A stretch of DNA of 64,000 nucleotides from Achromobacter spanius. Lineage in GTDB: Bacteria; Pseudomonadota; Gammaproteobacteria; Burkholderiales; Burkholderiaceae_B. The stretch covers positions 2,604,001-2,668,000 of the forward strand of contig NZ_CP121261.1 of assembly GCF_029637605.1 (NCBI RefSeq). The letters are read 5' to 3'. The position numbers and the translations under genes were made by a program. Under the pieces are notes generated by a model that did not search any database, was not told where the DNA came from, and was given only the letters and a program-made list of their open reading frames with translations. The first letter of the stretch is position 1. The number at the start of each line of letters is the position of its first letter. Positions 35,043 through 43,820 of the stretch are shown piece by piece.

Positions 35043-35378
35043 GTGTCGAAGTCCAGGGGGGGATTGGTCGGGGTGCGGCGCGGTGCCAGCCGGGGGGGAC
35101 CGAAACTTTAGCATCGCCAAGGCACCGCTAGCGCGGCGTCGTACCGGTACTCCAAGGCTGGAGTTTCATTCCTATCCGATTTCGCGAACCGTCTCTGGGG
35201 CTGTATTGGTGAAACAGTCCGATTTACCGCTGATTGGCAACGAACCGCAGCCACCTTTTGGTACAAGCGAAGATCAGCGTCCTCAAGAGCCGGGTCGAAA
35301 GGGTCGGAGAGCTATCTGCCTGCGCTTCCCAACCCTGAGTGTTTCTCATAAAATTCTGAAACAACCTAAGGAGAATCA
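35043..35378. promoter_or_regulatory. 336-bp divergent spacer upstream of the HTH-methyltransferase-nuclease cassette
   Basis: No gene is seen. The half next to the cassette is less GC-rich. ACTCCA-AGGC-TGGAGT at 35149-35164 is a short inverted repeat that could be a site for the cassette's HTH protein. A possible -10 element (CATAAAAT) lies near 35347, with AAGGAG at 35368 serving the GTG start. Confidence 0.4.
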
Positions 35379-35759
35379 GTGCTCTACGCGGAGTTTCGCC
35401 GCCATCTTGGCAAAGCTGGGATGACCATCAATGACTTCGCGGCATACCTATGCATTCGACCTGCATCGGTATCTAACTATTCGAAGTCAGGCACGGTGCC
35501 GCGCGCCTACGCCATCATCGCCATTCTTCTTGGCGAGGCTGCCGACCGTGGCGTCAATGGCGCCCAGCTTTTGGACGATTTCGGTGTTACCCCTCTTTCC
35601 TTGCCCCATGACAGTAGTGCCAAGCAACTCGACATGTTTCGTGCGTCGCGAGTGCCTGCCTCTCCGGCAAAAAAACGCAAGATTCGATCTGACGTAGAGA
35701 CGGACGCGGGTGTTGGCCCTGGCGGTGTTGATGTGCGTCAGACGGGCGGGCGGCTATGA
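35379..35759 (+). CDS. small HTH protein, putative controller of the methyltransferase-nuclease cassette
   Basis: 126 residues. The GTG start is fixed by AAGGAG five bases upstream. Residues 1-70 look like a Cro/C1-type helix-turn-helix: MTINDFAAYLCIRPASVSNYSKSG places the recognition helix around SVSNYSK. The C-terminal third (KKRKIRSDV and glycine-rich tail) is basic and probably disordered. The stop overlaps the methyltransferase ATG. Small HTH genes in front of restriction-modification genes often act as controller (C) proteins that time expression of the nuclease; here that is inferred from position. Codon and base use are less GC-biased than in flanking genes. Confidence 0.82.
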   Translation: MLYAEFRRHLGKAGMTINDFAAYLCIRPASVSNYSKSGTVPRAYAIIAILLGEAADRGVNGAQLLDDFGVTPLSLPHDSSAKQLDMFRASRVPASPAKKRKIRSDVETDAGVGPGGVDVRQTGGRL

Positions 35760-38650
35760 ATAGTGGGATCGATCTGCTTGTCGATGTGCTCGGTTACCGC
35801 GGCGACGATGGACTGCTGCAGGGCCGGTCGGACTTCGCCCGTGCGATTGGTAGTGCTCATGCGTTGCACGCTGCCGCGGACTCGATCAAGCTGCAGGCTT
35901 GTTTTGGCGCATGGGAGCCTGGGTTCGGTGATTGCGCTACTGCCCGATTCGTTCCCATTGTCTATCTCGCTCAAGCCGACAGCGTTGAGGAAGCAAGGCA
36001 ACATCATCGTTGGGCCTGGAGCCAGAGCCTCGCACCTTGGCTTATCGTCGCGGTGCAAGGACGCTACATCATCTGCCCGGGGTTTGATTTCCCGTCTGAA
36101 CCTGATTGGACAACGCTCGTCGTTTTTGTGGGCGCTAGCGACCTGCACAAAAGCGGTGCGGATTCTGCCCTCAAGGATTTTGCCGCAGTCCGCCTGCGTT
36201 CCTCCTTGCAATGGCGAGATTTCAGGCTGCAGTCGGCAGGAACGGTAGACCGACGCCTGCTGCGAGGGCTGGAGCACCTTCATGAACGCCTGGCCGCCAC
36301 GCCCACTGACGGCGAGCTTCCCGCGGCGATCATCAATCGGCTGATCGGGCGCGTCCTCTATACCTTCCTGTTGCTGGACCGGGGGATTGTGCCCGGCACG
36401 TGGGCGCAAGGACTCGCCCAAGACGGCAGATCGCTGAACCGCATTCGACCGGCAATCGCACTAGCCCAGTTTTGGGAGCTTCAAGATCGAATCGACGACA
36501 TCTTCAACGGCGCGGTTTTCGTGCTGGATCCTGATCAACGGCTCAAGATCCAACAACGGCACCTCAATCTCGCGATTGATTACATGCGTGGAGGCACAAC
36601 GCTGCACAAAGGGGGCGAACAGACCGAGCTCTTTGAAATCGATCTGACAGCAATCCAGATCGAGACACTCTCGGCGGTGTACGAAGAGTTTCTACGGAGC
36701 GAGAGCCCCGCTAGCGTACGCGATGATGGCATCGTATACACGCCTCCGTTTCTTGTGGACTTCGTCCTCAATCGCCTTGACGATGAACAAGAATTCTCAA
36801 CGCACTCCCGCATCCTGGATCCCACGGCCGGATCCGGCGTGTTCCTTGTTGCCGCGTTCCGACGAATCGTTGAGCGTGTTCTTGCCGAACGCCGATTGCA
36901 ATGCCTTCCGATGGAAGAGCTGCGCCAGATTCTCGTGCAATGCATCCATGGCGTCGAGAAAGCGGCATCAGCAGCGGCGGTCGCGGCGTTCAGCCTTTAT
37001 CTACACCTCCTCGAATACGCGGATCCCGCCGAGTTGCTGAGCATCGTCACCGAGAGGCGTCGACCAAAGGTCTTTCCGCCCCTCATCGGCTCGAACATCC
37101 TGGTGACGGACTTTTTCAGCGCACCTCGACATTTCAAAGAGATTGAGTTCACCTGCGTTGCAGGCAACCCGCCCTGGAAGCCGCTAGAGAGGGTCACAAG
37201 CTACACGGTGGACGGCGATGACGCAGTCGATGGCCGGGAAGCGTCCGAGCACATCACGTGGCTGAGCTTAAGGCGCTATCTGGGTCCTGACGGCATGCTT
37301 GGGCTTGTCATGCCCTCAAAGTCAATCTCGAGCCCATCCGCCAAGACATTCCTGACGGCCTTGGGTCAGACGTTTCATGTTCGGGCCATCGTCAACCTGT
37401 CGCAATGGCGTCGCCATCTTTTCGAGAACGCTGAACAGCCTGCTGCTTTGCTGTTCGTCTCCACGCGCAAGGTTACCCACGCAAGCCGCACCGCGTTCTA
37501 TTCGCCTGCAATGTGGACTCAACCATTCACGCCAAAGGCGATGTGGACGTTGGCGATCGACTGCTCCGACGTGCAATGGATGCCGAGTTTTCTTGTTTTT
37601 CGCGATCAGGAGAATCTCTTCGATGCGTACGCGCTTCGTCCCCTGGATCGGGCCGCAAAGAACAGGCTACGCCAAGCCGTGTCGCGAGGGACGGCAACCA
37701 CGTTCGGCAAGCTGTTGTTGCAACTTGGACTGGTGTCGGCCGGAGGCAGCACGCCCGCAAGAACGCTTCTGCGCGCCGACGAGATCTGCAACATCAACGA
37801 CTTCGCCGAATACGGTGAAGGTTTCACCACGTTGAAGGACCATCCCAAGCAGTTGTCTGAACAGCGACACAAAGCTTGCAGCGCACAGCATCGAAAGAAG
37901 TTCCAGGGCGAGCGCCTGCTGGTCTCGCGTAGCCTTGCCCAGGCCTTGGCCGTGGGATTTCCCCTGGCGGTGAACTCATCAATGAACGTGATCCATTGGA
38001 AAGACGACCCGGCTCATTTGACGCTCGCTGATCGCGCTGCCGTGCTGTCCAAACTGGGCCGATTCCTGATGAGTGACTTCGCGCGCTTTCAGTTCGCGTT
38101 GTTCGGACAACTGTGGCAGGTGGATCGCACGCGCGTCGAGCGGCGTGACTTGGACGGGATAGTCGTGCCACCACCGGAGTACTTCCTGCAAACCAAGGAT
38201 GATGCCCCTGATACGAACGACTTTATCGCCGCCATGCAGGTCCAGGACGTTGCAGCCGCCATGCGGGACTACCTTGAAACACGCCTTCAATTCGAAAATG
38301 GCCTCACGCCTGCCCATGCGAACGAACGCATCGACAAGGTGCCGGACGACTATTTGAAGGTATTAAGCGCCTCCCTGTGCGGCAGCTTTGGCACTCTCTT
38401 TCGAGGTTGTGAGGTAGGCAGCGTCAGCGAGTCTTCGGCTCGAATCGTCGTCGACATGGCCGAGCCGCTGCCCAAGTCACCGGCTGGCTACGTGGCCGCG
38501 TTCCAGTTCCACGATTCAGCGCGTATCACCTGGACTGAAGGTGAAAGACAAATACGTGTCGACAAGCCTGCCGGACGCCTCAACTTCTCGCTTGACCGAG
38601 CCTACAGCGACGCACTGCGAGTGGCGAACCTTCTGCTGGCCGCTCAATGA
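35756..38650 (+). CDS. adenine-specific (N6) DNA methyltransferase, Eco57I/type IIG-like
   Basis: 964 residues. The central catalytic domain has the SAM-binding motif I ILDPTAGSGVFLVAAF (Asp355) and the catalytic motif IV GNPPW (Asn471-Trp474), an order and spacing typical of gamma-type N6-adenine methyltransferases. YTPPFLVDFVL just before motif I is the usual motif X. The N-terminal 320 residues are not recognised, except that LAPWLIVAVQGRYIICPGF might be a nuclease-like or sensor fold. The C-terminal 400 residues would hold the target recognition part. ATGA overlaps link it to the HTH gene before and the putative nuclease gene after. The role is host DNA marking in a restriction or defence unit. 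Target sequence unknown. Confidence 0.9.
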   Translation: MNSGIDLLVDVLGYRGDDGLLQGRSDFARAIGSAHALHAAADSIKLQACFGAWEPGFGDCATARFVPIVYLAQADSVEEARQHHRWAWSQSLAPWLIVAVQGRYIICPGFDFPSEPDWTTLVVFVGASDLHKSGADSALKDFAAVRLRSSLQWRDFRLQSAGTVDRRLLRGLEHLHERLAATPTDGELPAAIINRLIGRVLYTFLLLDRGIVPGTWAQGLAQDGRSLNRIRPAIALAQFWELQDRIDDIFNGAVFVLDPDQRLKIQQRHLNLAIDYMRGGTTLHKGGEQTELFEIDLTAIQIETLSAVYEEFLRSESPASVRDDGIVYTPPFLVDFVLNRLDDEQEFSTHSRILDPTAGSGVFLVAAFRRIVERVLAERRLQCLPMEELRQILVQCIHGVEKAASAAAVAAFSLYLHLLEYADPAELLSIVTERRRPKVFPPLIGSNILVTDFFSAPRHFKEIEFTCVAGNPPWKPLERVTSYTVDGDDAVDGREASEHITWLSLRRYLGPDGMLGLVMPSKSISSPSAKTFLTALGQTFHVRAIVNLSQWRRHLFENAEQPAALLFVSTRKVTHASRTAFYSPAMWTQPFTPKAMWTLAIDCSDVQWMPSFLVFRDQENLFDAYALRPLDRAAKNRLRQAVSRGTATTFGKLLLQLGLVSAGGSTPARTLLRADEICNINDFAEYGEGFTTLKDHPKQLSEQRHKACSAQHRKKFQGERLLVSRSLAQALAVGFPLAVNSSMNVIHWKDDPAHLTLADRAAVLSKLGRFLMSDFARFQFALFGQLWQVDRTRVERRDLDGIVVPPPEYFLQTKDDAPDTNDFIAAMQVQDVAAAMRDYLETRLQFENGLTPAHANERIDKVPDDYLKVLSASLCGSFGTLFRGCEVGSVSESSARIVVDMAEPLPKSPAGYVAAFQFHDSARITWTEGERQIRVDKPAGRLNFSLDRAYSDALRVANLLLAAQ

Positions 38651-39420
38651 CAGTTCCCGAGGAATTCTACGAAAGGCTTCGTCGTTCCCTGACCGATTTG
38701 GACGTCAACCCCTATCGCGCATCGGTGGTAGCAAGGTTCGTTACCCAGTGCTACGACGTCCTGCTGTGCGCGCATCATGCGCTGGTGCAGCCGGCAAGGT
38801 GGAGCCAGTTTTGTGCAACTCGCGGCGCCAAAACAAGGCGAAAGCGAGTATCCGCGGCGCCAGCCAACATCTCCGAAACAGCCATCACTGCCGACTTGTC
38901 GCTGGAAGCCCAGCGACTGCTGCAAGAGCGCGGAGGAACAACACCGTTGGTATCGGGAATTGCGATCGCCTGTGTCGTTGCCGACTACACAGCGCCCAGC
39001 GATATCGCCACTGGATCGAGCTCCAAGCGTCCAGACTTGGTTTTTTTCCCAGCCGACCCGGCACTACAGCTCCATTTCGCCATGGAGGCCAAGGTCATCC
39101 GCTTGGCAACCGGCATTGCAAACGATTTGTTGGGCGAGGCGGGCTTTGGATGTTTCGTTCGTGCGATCGACCCCTATGAAACCAATGGCGTGGTCGGTCT
39201 ACTGGGCTACGTAGAACCCACGCAGACGCTGGCCATGATGGAAGAAGCGGAACGTTGCATGCGAGCAGACGCGCGGTTTACGAAGGTGTTGGCGAATAAC
39301 TTGATCATCAACGATGAAGGGCCCAACCACCAACCACGTACCGTCCTCGCGCATATCGTCAATGCCAAGCCGAAGGTGTGTATTGCCAACGTGCTGGCGG
39401 TTGAGCTGACGGCAAGGTAG
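38647..39420 (+). CDS. putative PD-(D/E)xK restriction nuclease
   Basis: 257 residues, not close to any family I can name. The decisive feature is SSKRPDLVFF followed by FAMEAKVIRLA: Pro129-Asp130, 17 residues, then Glu147-Ala-Lys149. This is the PD-(D/E)xK nuclease core, with a hydrophobic beta strand in front of each part. The position as last gene of a cassette after a DNA methyltransferase, with an ATGA overlap, fits a restriction endonuclease that cuts unmethylated DNA. An N-terminal helical region (residues 1-95) may dimerise or recognise DNA. Other nuclease-fold roles are possible. Confidence 0.75.
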   Translation: MTVPEEFYERLRRSLTDLDVNPYRASVVARFVTQCYDVLLCAHHALVQPARWSQFCATRGAKTRRKRVSAAPANISETAITADLSLEAQRLLQERGGTTPLVSGIAIACVVADYTAPSDIATGSSSKRPDLVFFPADPALQLHFAMEAKVIRLATGIANDLLGEAGFGCFVRAIDPYETNGVVGLLGYVEPTQTLAMMEEAERCMRADARFTKVLANNLIINDEGPNHQPRTVLAHIVNAKPKVCIANVLAVELTAR

Positions 39421-39441
39421 TTGCCTCGTGCGGCGAGGCAA
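39421..39441 (+). terminator. hairpin directly after the nuclease gene
   Basis: TTGCCTCG and CGAGGCAA form a perfect 8-bp stem with loop TGCGG, starting at the base after the stop codon. There is no T-run, so terminator function is likely but not certain. It marks the right edge of the cassette. Confidence 0.55.
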
Positions 39442-39470
39442 CGAGCACGAAAGCCTCGCGCCAAGACGCA

Positions 39471-39515
39471 AATGCATATTAGAATCAATAACTTTTTGTT
39501 ATTTGTCCAAGCGCT
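39471..39515 (+). promoter_or_regulatory. AT-rich promoter region of the FecI-type sigma gene, possible Fur control
   Basis: The AT-rich stretch AATGCATATTAGAATCAATA followed by a T-rich run stands out in GC-rich DNA. Iron-responsive fecI genes usually carry a Fur site here; the match to the Fur consensus is only partial. Confidence 0.3.
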
Positions 39516-39520
39516 TCCTC

Positions 39521-40021
39521 ATGTCCCACCCTCCCAAGGCCAGGAAAGACTGGCTCGCCTATTACGCGGAGATGATCGGCAAATGGCGCGGGCGGGGGCA
39601 CGAGGATGGCGAAGACGCCATGCACGACACCGTGCTTGGCATGCTGGAAGGCGACGTCGCGGCTATCTATGACCCGCGCGCGTACCTGTCCCGTGGCACC
39701 TCCAACCGCCTGGTCAGCCGGCATCGGCACGTCAACACGCTGGACATCACGTCGCTGGATGACGTGCCCGGCGGCGACCATCCCGCCACGCCTCCGGCCG
39801 ACGACGGCGTCCGGTTCCAGCAACTGGCCGACGAACTGACCCGTGCGCTTGAAGACCTGCCGCCCAAGTGCCGGCAGGTTTATCTGTGGTGCCGTCTGGA
39901 AGGATGGACGCACACCGAAATCGCCCAGGAAATGGGCATCTCGCGCAGCATGGTGGAAAAATACATGACTCGCTCCGTGCGTCACATCAACGATCGGCTG
40001 CAACACCATGCCCCTCTCTGA
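39521..40021 (+). CDS. ECF sigma factor, FecI type
   Basis: 166 residues from the ATG at 39521. Region 2 (WLAYYAEMIGKWRGRGHEDGEDAMHDTVLGML) and region 4 (LEDLPPKCRQVYLWCRLEGWTHTEIAQEMGISRSMVEKYMTRSVRH) are typical of iron-uptake sigma factors, with the short linker of that group. It directs RNA polymerase to the promoter of the neighbouring TonB-dependent receptor gene when released by the FecR-type protein. Its 3' end overlaps the FecR-type gene by 14 bases. An upstream extension of the open frame is not conserved-looking and was not used. Confidence 0.93.
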   Translation: MSHPPKARKDWLAYYAEMIGKWRGRGHEDGEDAMHDTVLGMLEGDVAAIYDPRAYLSRGTSNRLVSRHRHVNTLDITSLDDVPGGDHPATPPADDGVRFQQLADELTRALEDLPPKCRQVYLWCRLEGWTHTEIAQEMGISRSMVEKYMTRSVRHINDRLQHHAPL

Positions 40022-41054
40022 CTCCCGCCCCCCCGCCTTATTCCCTGGCGACGACGCGCTGGAACACCCGCGCGACGCGGCGCATTGGTTCTCGCGCATG
40101 CATTCCGGCGAGACCACGGAGACCGATCGGCAGGCCTTTGCCGCGTGGTGCAGCGCCGACCCGGCGCACGAACGCGAATACCAAAAGCTGACCGCCCAAT
40201 GGGACGCCGTGCTGTCCCTGCCTGAAGCACGGCTGCGCGGCCTGATGCAAGCCACGAACGACACGCAAGCCTCGCATGTTGCGCCCCCGCCGCCCGCGAT
40301 GTCGCGGCGGCGTTTCGGCCTGAGGATGGTGGCGGCCTGTGCGCTGCCCGTTGCGGCGGGCCTGCTGGCAGCGCCCTACGTTGCGCCCTACCTGTTCGAC
40401 CGCGGCGAAAAGCGGCTGAACTACGCCACCCGCAAGGGCGAACGGCGGCAGGTCACCTTGCCGGACGGATCCATCCTGCACCTGAACGGCGACACCCGCC
40501 TGGCCGCCCGCTTCGGCGCCAACGAACGCCGGGTGGAACTGGCGCAGGGCGAGGCCTTCTTTGAAGTGCAACACGACACGTCCCGGCCTTTCGTGGTGGA
40601 GGGTGGCGTGGGTCAGGTCACCGTGACAGGCACGCGCTTCAACGTGCGACGCGACAGTGAAAGCTTGCAGGTCAGTGTTGAATCCGGTTCCGTGCGGCTG
40701 GAATCCGGACCCTGGTGGCGCCACAGCGAACACCGCCTGGGCGCGGGCCAGCAGGCCATTGCCTATGCCAGCAGCCCGCTTGGCGAGGTCACGCAGGTCA
40801 ATGTCGACAACCTGACCGCCTGGCAGCGCGGCAAGATCATCTTCAACAATGTGCCGCTGGCCACGGTCATCAACGAGATGAACCGCTACCTGATGCAGCC
40901 CGCCAGCCTGGACGCTCCCGCGCTTGGACCCTACCGCATCTCGGGCGTATTCAGCGTGGACGACCCGCTGGCCATGATTGACGCCCTGCCCGCCATTGCG
41001 CCGGTGTCGCTGAACCGCCTGCCGGACGGCCGGGTCCGTGTCCTGGCGCGCTGA
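40008..41054 (+). CDS. FecR-type anti-sigma factor/transmembrane signal relay
   Basis: 348 residues. The N-terminal cytoplasmic domain (DAAHWFSRMHSGETTETDRQAFAAWCSADPAHEREY) binds the sigma factor. A single membrane segment follows near residue 105 (RMVAACALPVAAGLLAAPYV) and then the periplasmic FecR domain (GERRQVTLPDGSILHLNGDTRL, VTVTGTRFNVRRDS). It receives the ligand-loaded signal from the STN domain of the outer-membrane receptor encoded next and activates the sigma factor by regulated proteolysis. The gene overlaps the sigma gene by 14 bases. Confidence 0.93.
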   Translation: MPLSDSRPPALFPGDDALEHPRDAAHWFSRMHSGETTETDRQAFAAWCSADPAHEREYQKLTAQWDAVLSLPEARLRGLMQATNDTQASHVAPPPPAMSRRRFGLRMVAACALPVAAGLLAAPYVAPYLFDRGEKRLNYATRKGERRQVTLPDGSILHLNGDTRLAARFGANERRVELAQGEAFFEVQHDTSRPFVVEGGVGQVTVTGTRFNVRRDSESLQVSVESGSVRLESGPWWRHSEHRLGAGQQAIAYASSPLGEVTQVNVDNLTAWQRGKIIFNNVPLATVINEMNRYLMQPASLDAPALGPYRISGVFSVDDPLAMIDALPAIAPVSLNRLPDGRVRVLAR

Positions 41055-41078
41055 CGATTTGTAACATCTTAATTACAA

Positions 41079-41097
41079 AATAATAGCGATTCCCATT
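41079..41097 (+). promoter_or_regulatory. possible Fur box upstream of the TonB-dependent receptor gene
   Basis: AATAATAGCGATTCCCATT, 80 bases before the receptor start, has the AT-hexamer pattern of degenerate Fur sites. TTGTAA and TTACAA just upstream form a short inverted repeat. The match is partial. Confidence 0.35.
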
Positions 41098-41176
41098 CCG
41101 GTTTCAAGCCTGCTCATGCGTCTAGAGAAGAAGGGGCGGACATATCCACGCCGCCCGCCTACCTCCTTTAGAACCG

Positions 41177-43633
41177 GTGCGCCTGGTTGGCGTGCCTCTC
41201 ACCGAGCTACCGATCTTGAATACCGTCTCTGCCCGACCTGCTCTGCGCGTCCCGCCGCGCGTGGTTCTCAGCGCGCTTGCCTTTTCACTATCGCTTGTCT
41301 TCGGCATGGCGCCCGCCGTCCAGGCCCAGGAAGCGCCCGTCAGCGTCAACATTCCCGCGCAGCCCTTGGGCGATGCGCTGTTGCAGCTGGGTTCGCAAAC
41401 GTCCTTGCAGATTTTCTATTCGCAGGATGTGCTGGCTGGCCAGACCGCGCGCGCCATCTCCGGCAATCTGTCGCCTGAAGACGCCCTGCGCCAACTGCTG
41501 CAAGGCACGGGCATTACGTACACCCGCAATGGCAACAACGTGACCCTGTCGCGCGCCGAGCCCGTAGGCGGCACGGTGCAACTGGCCCCCGTGACGGTCA
41601 CCGCCGGCATTCTGGGCGACCTGGCCCCGCCCTATGCGGGCGGGCAGCTTGCCACGGGCGGCAGCCTGGGTCTGCTGGGGTCCGAAGACGTGATGGACTC
41701 GCCGTTCAGCACGGTCAACTACACCTCTGAATTGCTGTATGACCAGCAGGCTCGCACCCTGGCTGATGTAGTCGTCAACGACGCCTCGGTCCGCACGCTG
41801 ACGTCGACCGGCGGCTTTGGTGAAGACTTTCAGATCCGCGGTTTTGCCGTGGGCAGCGGTGACGTCAGCGTCAACGGCCTGTATGGCCTGGTGTCGTCCA
41901 GCCGCGTGCCGGTGCAGATCCTGGAGCGGGTGGAAGTGCTGAAGGGCCCCGGCGCCTTCATGCGCGGCATTCCGCCCAACGGCAGCATCGGCGGCGCCAT
42001 CAACGTGGTGACCAAGCGCGCCGACGACGAGCCGCTGGCGCGCGCCACGCTGGGCTATGCCAGCAAGGCCAACTTCACCGGTCAGGTCGACCTGGGCCGC
42101 CGCTTCGGCGAAGACAACGCCTGGGGCTTGCGCTTCAACGGCGTCAAACGCGGCGGAGAAGCCTCGCTGCGCGATGGCAAGCAGGGGCTGGGCATGGGCG
42201 CCCTGGGCATCGACTACCGGGGCGCGCGCCTGCGCTGGTCGGCCGACGCCATCCACCAGGAAGACGTGATCGAGAACTTCCGCTCGCAGATCGGCTGGCA
42301 GCCCACCGTGACGGAACTGCCCTCGCCGCCCGATGGCGACATCAACTTCTACCCCGGCACTCGCCTGTCGCAACGCGACAGCACCATCATGTCGCGCCTG
42401 GAATATGACTTCACCGACAACCTCACCGGCCACATCGCGGCGGGTTATCGCGACGGCAAGGTGCGGCAGATCTTCCCGGTGACCGTCAGCCCGACCGGCG
42501 CGCGCCAGTCGGTGGACCAGGACGGCAACTTCAACGTCATGACGACCTACTACGACTCGTATTCGAAGACGAGCAGCGGCGACGCCGGCTTGACGGCGCG
42601 CTTCAACACCGGCGGCGTCAAGCACCGCCTGGCGCTGGGCGCCACCTACCTGAAGCAAGAGGCGGGCAACGCCTATTCGACGGGGTCGGCCATTGTCGCC
42701 TCGAATATTTATGATCCGGTCGACATCCCCGATGGCCCCGCCGTGCGCCTCACCCCGCAAAAGGCGTCGGACACCACGCTGACCAGCTTCGCGATTGTCG
42801 ACACGCTGTCATTTATCGACGATCGCATCCTGCTGACCGCGGGCGTCCGCCACCAGCGGGTTGAAGTCGACAGCTACAACACCACCACGGGCGCGCGCAC
42901 CAGCGGCTACCGTTCCAGCGCCAACTCGCCCGTTGGCGGCATTGTCATCAAGCCGCTGCACAACGTCTCGGTCTACGCCAACCTGGCCCAGGGTCTGACG
43001 CGCGGCACGATCGTGGGCGACACCTACGAGAACCGGGGCGCCGTGCTGGCGCCGTACAAGTCCAAGCAGTACGAAACCGGCGTCAAGGTGGACTGGGACG
43101 GCAACATCACCACCACGCTTGCGTTGTTCCAGATTGCGCGCCCGGCTGGCCAGGCTGACGACAACAACGTCTACGGCTACTTTGGTGAACAGCGCAACCG
43201 TGGCCTGGAACTGACGGGCTACGGCGAACTCGTGCCCGGCCTGCGCCTGATGGCAAGCGCGGCCTTCATCAACAGCGAACTCACCAAGACGCCGGGCGGC
43301 GTCAACCAGGGCAACCGGCCCGCCGGCGTACCGGCCAGCACCTACAACCTGGGCCTGGATTGGGATACGCCGTGGGTGCAAGGGCTGAGCCTGAATGGCC
43401 GCGCCATCCGCACGTCATCCGTCTACCTCAACAACACCAATACGCTGCGCCTGCCGGGCTACACCCGCTTTGACCTGGGTGCCCGCTACGCCACCACCAT
43501 CGCCGGCAAGGACGTCGTGTTCCGCGCCAACGTCGAAAACGTGGCGGACAAGAAGTACTGGCTGGCGTCCGGCTCGTTCGTGACGAACGCGGCAGGACGG
43601 ACGTATATGTTGTCGGCGTCGATCAATTACTGA
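41177..43633 (+). CDS. TonB-dependent siderophore receptor with N-terminal STN signalling domain
   Basis: 818 residues. A signal peptide ends at APAVQAQ. The STN domain (VSVNIPAQPLGDALLQLGSQTSLQIFYSQ) is the part that talks to FecR-type proteins. Then come the plug domain (ERVEVLKGPGAFMRGIPPNGSIGGAINVVTKR) and a 22-strand barrel ending in an aromatic-rich strand with a final Tyr (TYMLSASINY). It imports a ferric siderophore across the outer membrane. The start is uncertain: a GTG is given, with a TTG 13 codons later also possible and no strong ribosome binding site for either. Together with the two preceding genes it forms a FecIRA-type cell-surface signalling unit. Confidence 0.93.
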   Translation: MRLVGVPLTELPILNTVSARPALRVPPRVVLSALAFSLSLVFGMAPAVQAQEAPVSVNIPAQPLGDALLQLGSQTSLQIFYSQDVLAGQTARAISGNLSPEDALRQLLQGTGITYTRNGNNVTLSRAEPVGGTVQLAPVTVTAGILGDLAPPYAGGQLATGGSLGLLGSEDVMDSPFSTVNYTSELLYDQQARTLADVVVNDASVRTLTSTGGFGEDFQIRGFAVGSGDVSVNGLYGLVSSSRVPVQILERVEVLKGPGAFMRGIPPNGSIGGAINVVTKRADDEPLARATLGYASKANFTGQVDLGRRFGEDNAWGLRFNGVKRGGEASLRDGKQGLGMGALGIDYRGARLRWSADAIHQEDVIENFRSQIGWQPTVTELPSPPDGDINFYPGTRLSQRDSTIMSRLEYDFTDNLTGHIAAGYRDGKVRQIFPVTVSPTGARQSVDQDGNFNVMTTYYDSYSKTSSGDAGLTARFNTGGVKHRLALGATYLKQEAGNAYSTGSAIVASNIYDPVDIPDGPAVRLTPQKASDTTLTSFAIVDTLSFIDDRILLTAGVRHQRVEVDSYNTTTGARTSGYRSSANSPVGGIVIKPLHNVSVYANLAQGLTRGTIVGDTYENRGAVLAPYKSKQYETGVKVDWDGNITTTLALFQIARPAGQADDNNVYGYFGEQRNRGLELTGYGELVPGLRLMASAAFINSELTKTPGGVNQGNRPAGVPASTYNLGLDWDTPWVQGLSLNGRAIRTSSVYLNNTNTLRLPGYTRFDLGARYATTIAGKDVVFRANVENVADKKYWLASGSFVTNAAGRTYMLSASINY

Positions 43634-43820
43634 TCCGAGCGGCGCGCAGCAAGCGAACTACGGGAACCAATCACGGAAGTGAAGCACTGAGGCCCAGGAC
43701 GGAAGGAAAGGACGGAAGGGGAATACCCAGGCGGGAATACCCAGTTCAAGGGATAGCCGGACACACACCGAGCCATCACAATCTAGAATCGGGCGATTCT
43801 GCCTTTTCCCCTTCCCGTCT

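Noticed and set aside
35043..39520. Integrated element with attachment-site repeats around the nuclease cassette
   Set aside because: The cassette looks acquired, but no integrase, transposase, tRNA target or flanking direct repeats were found.
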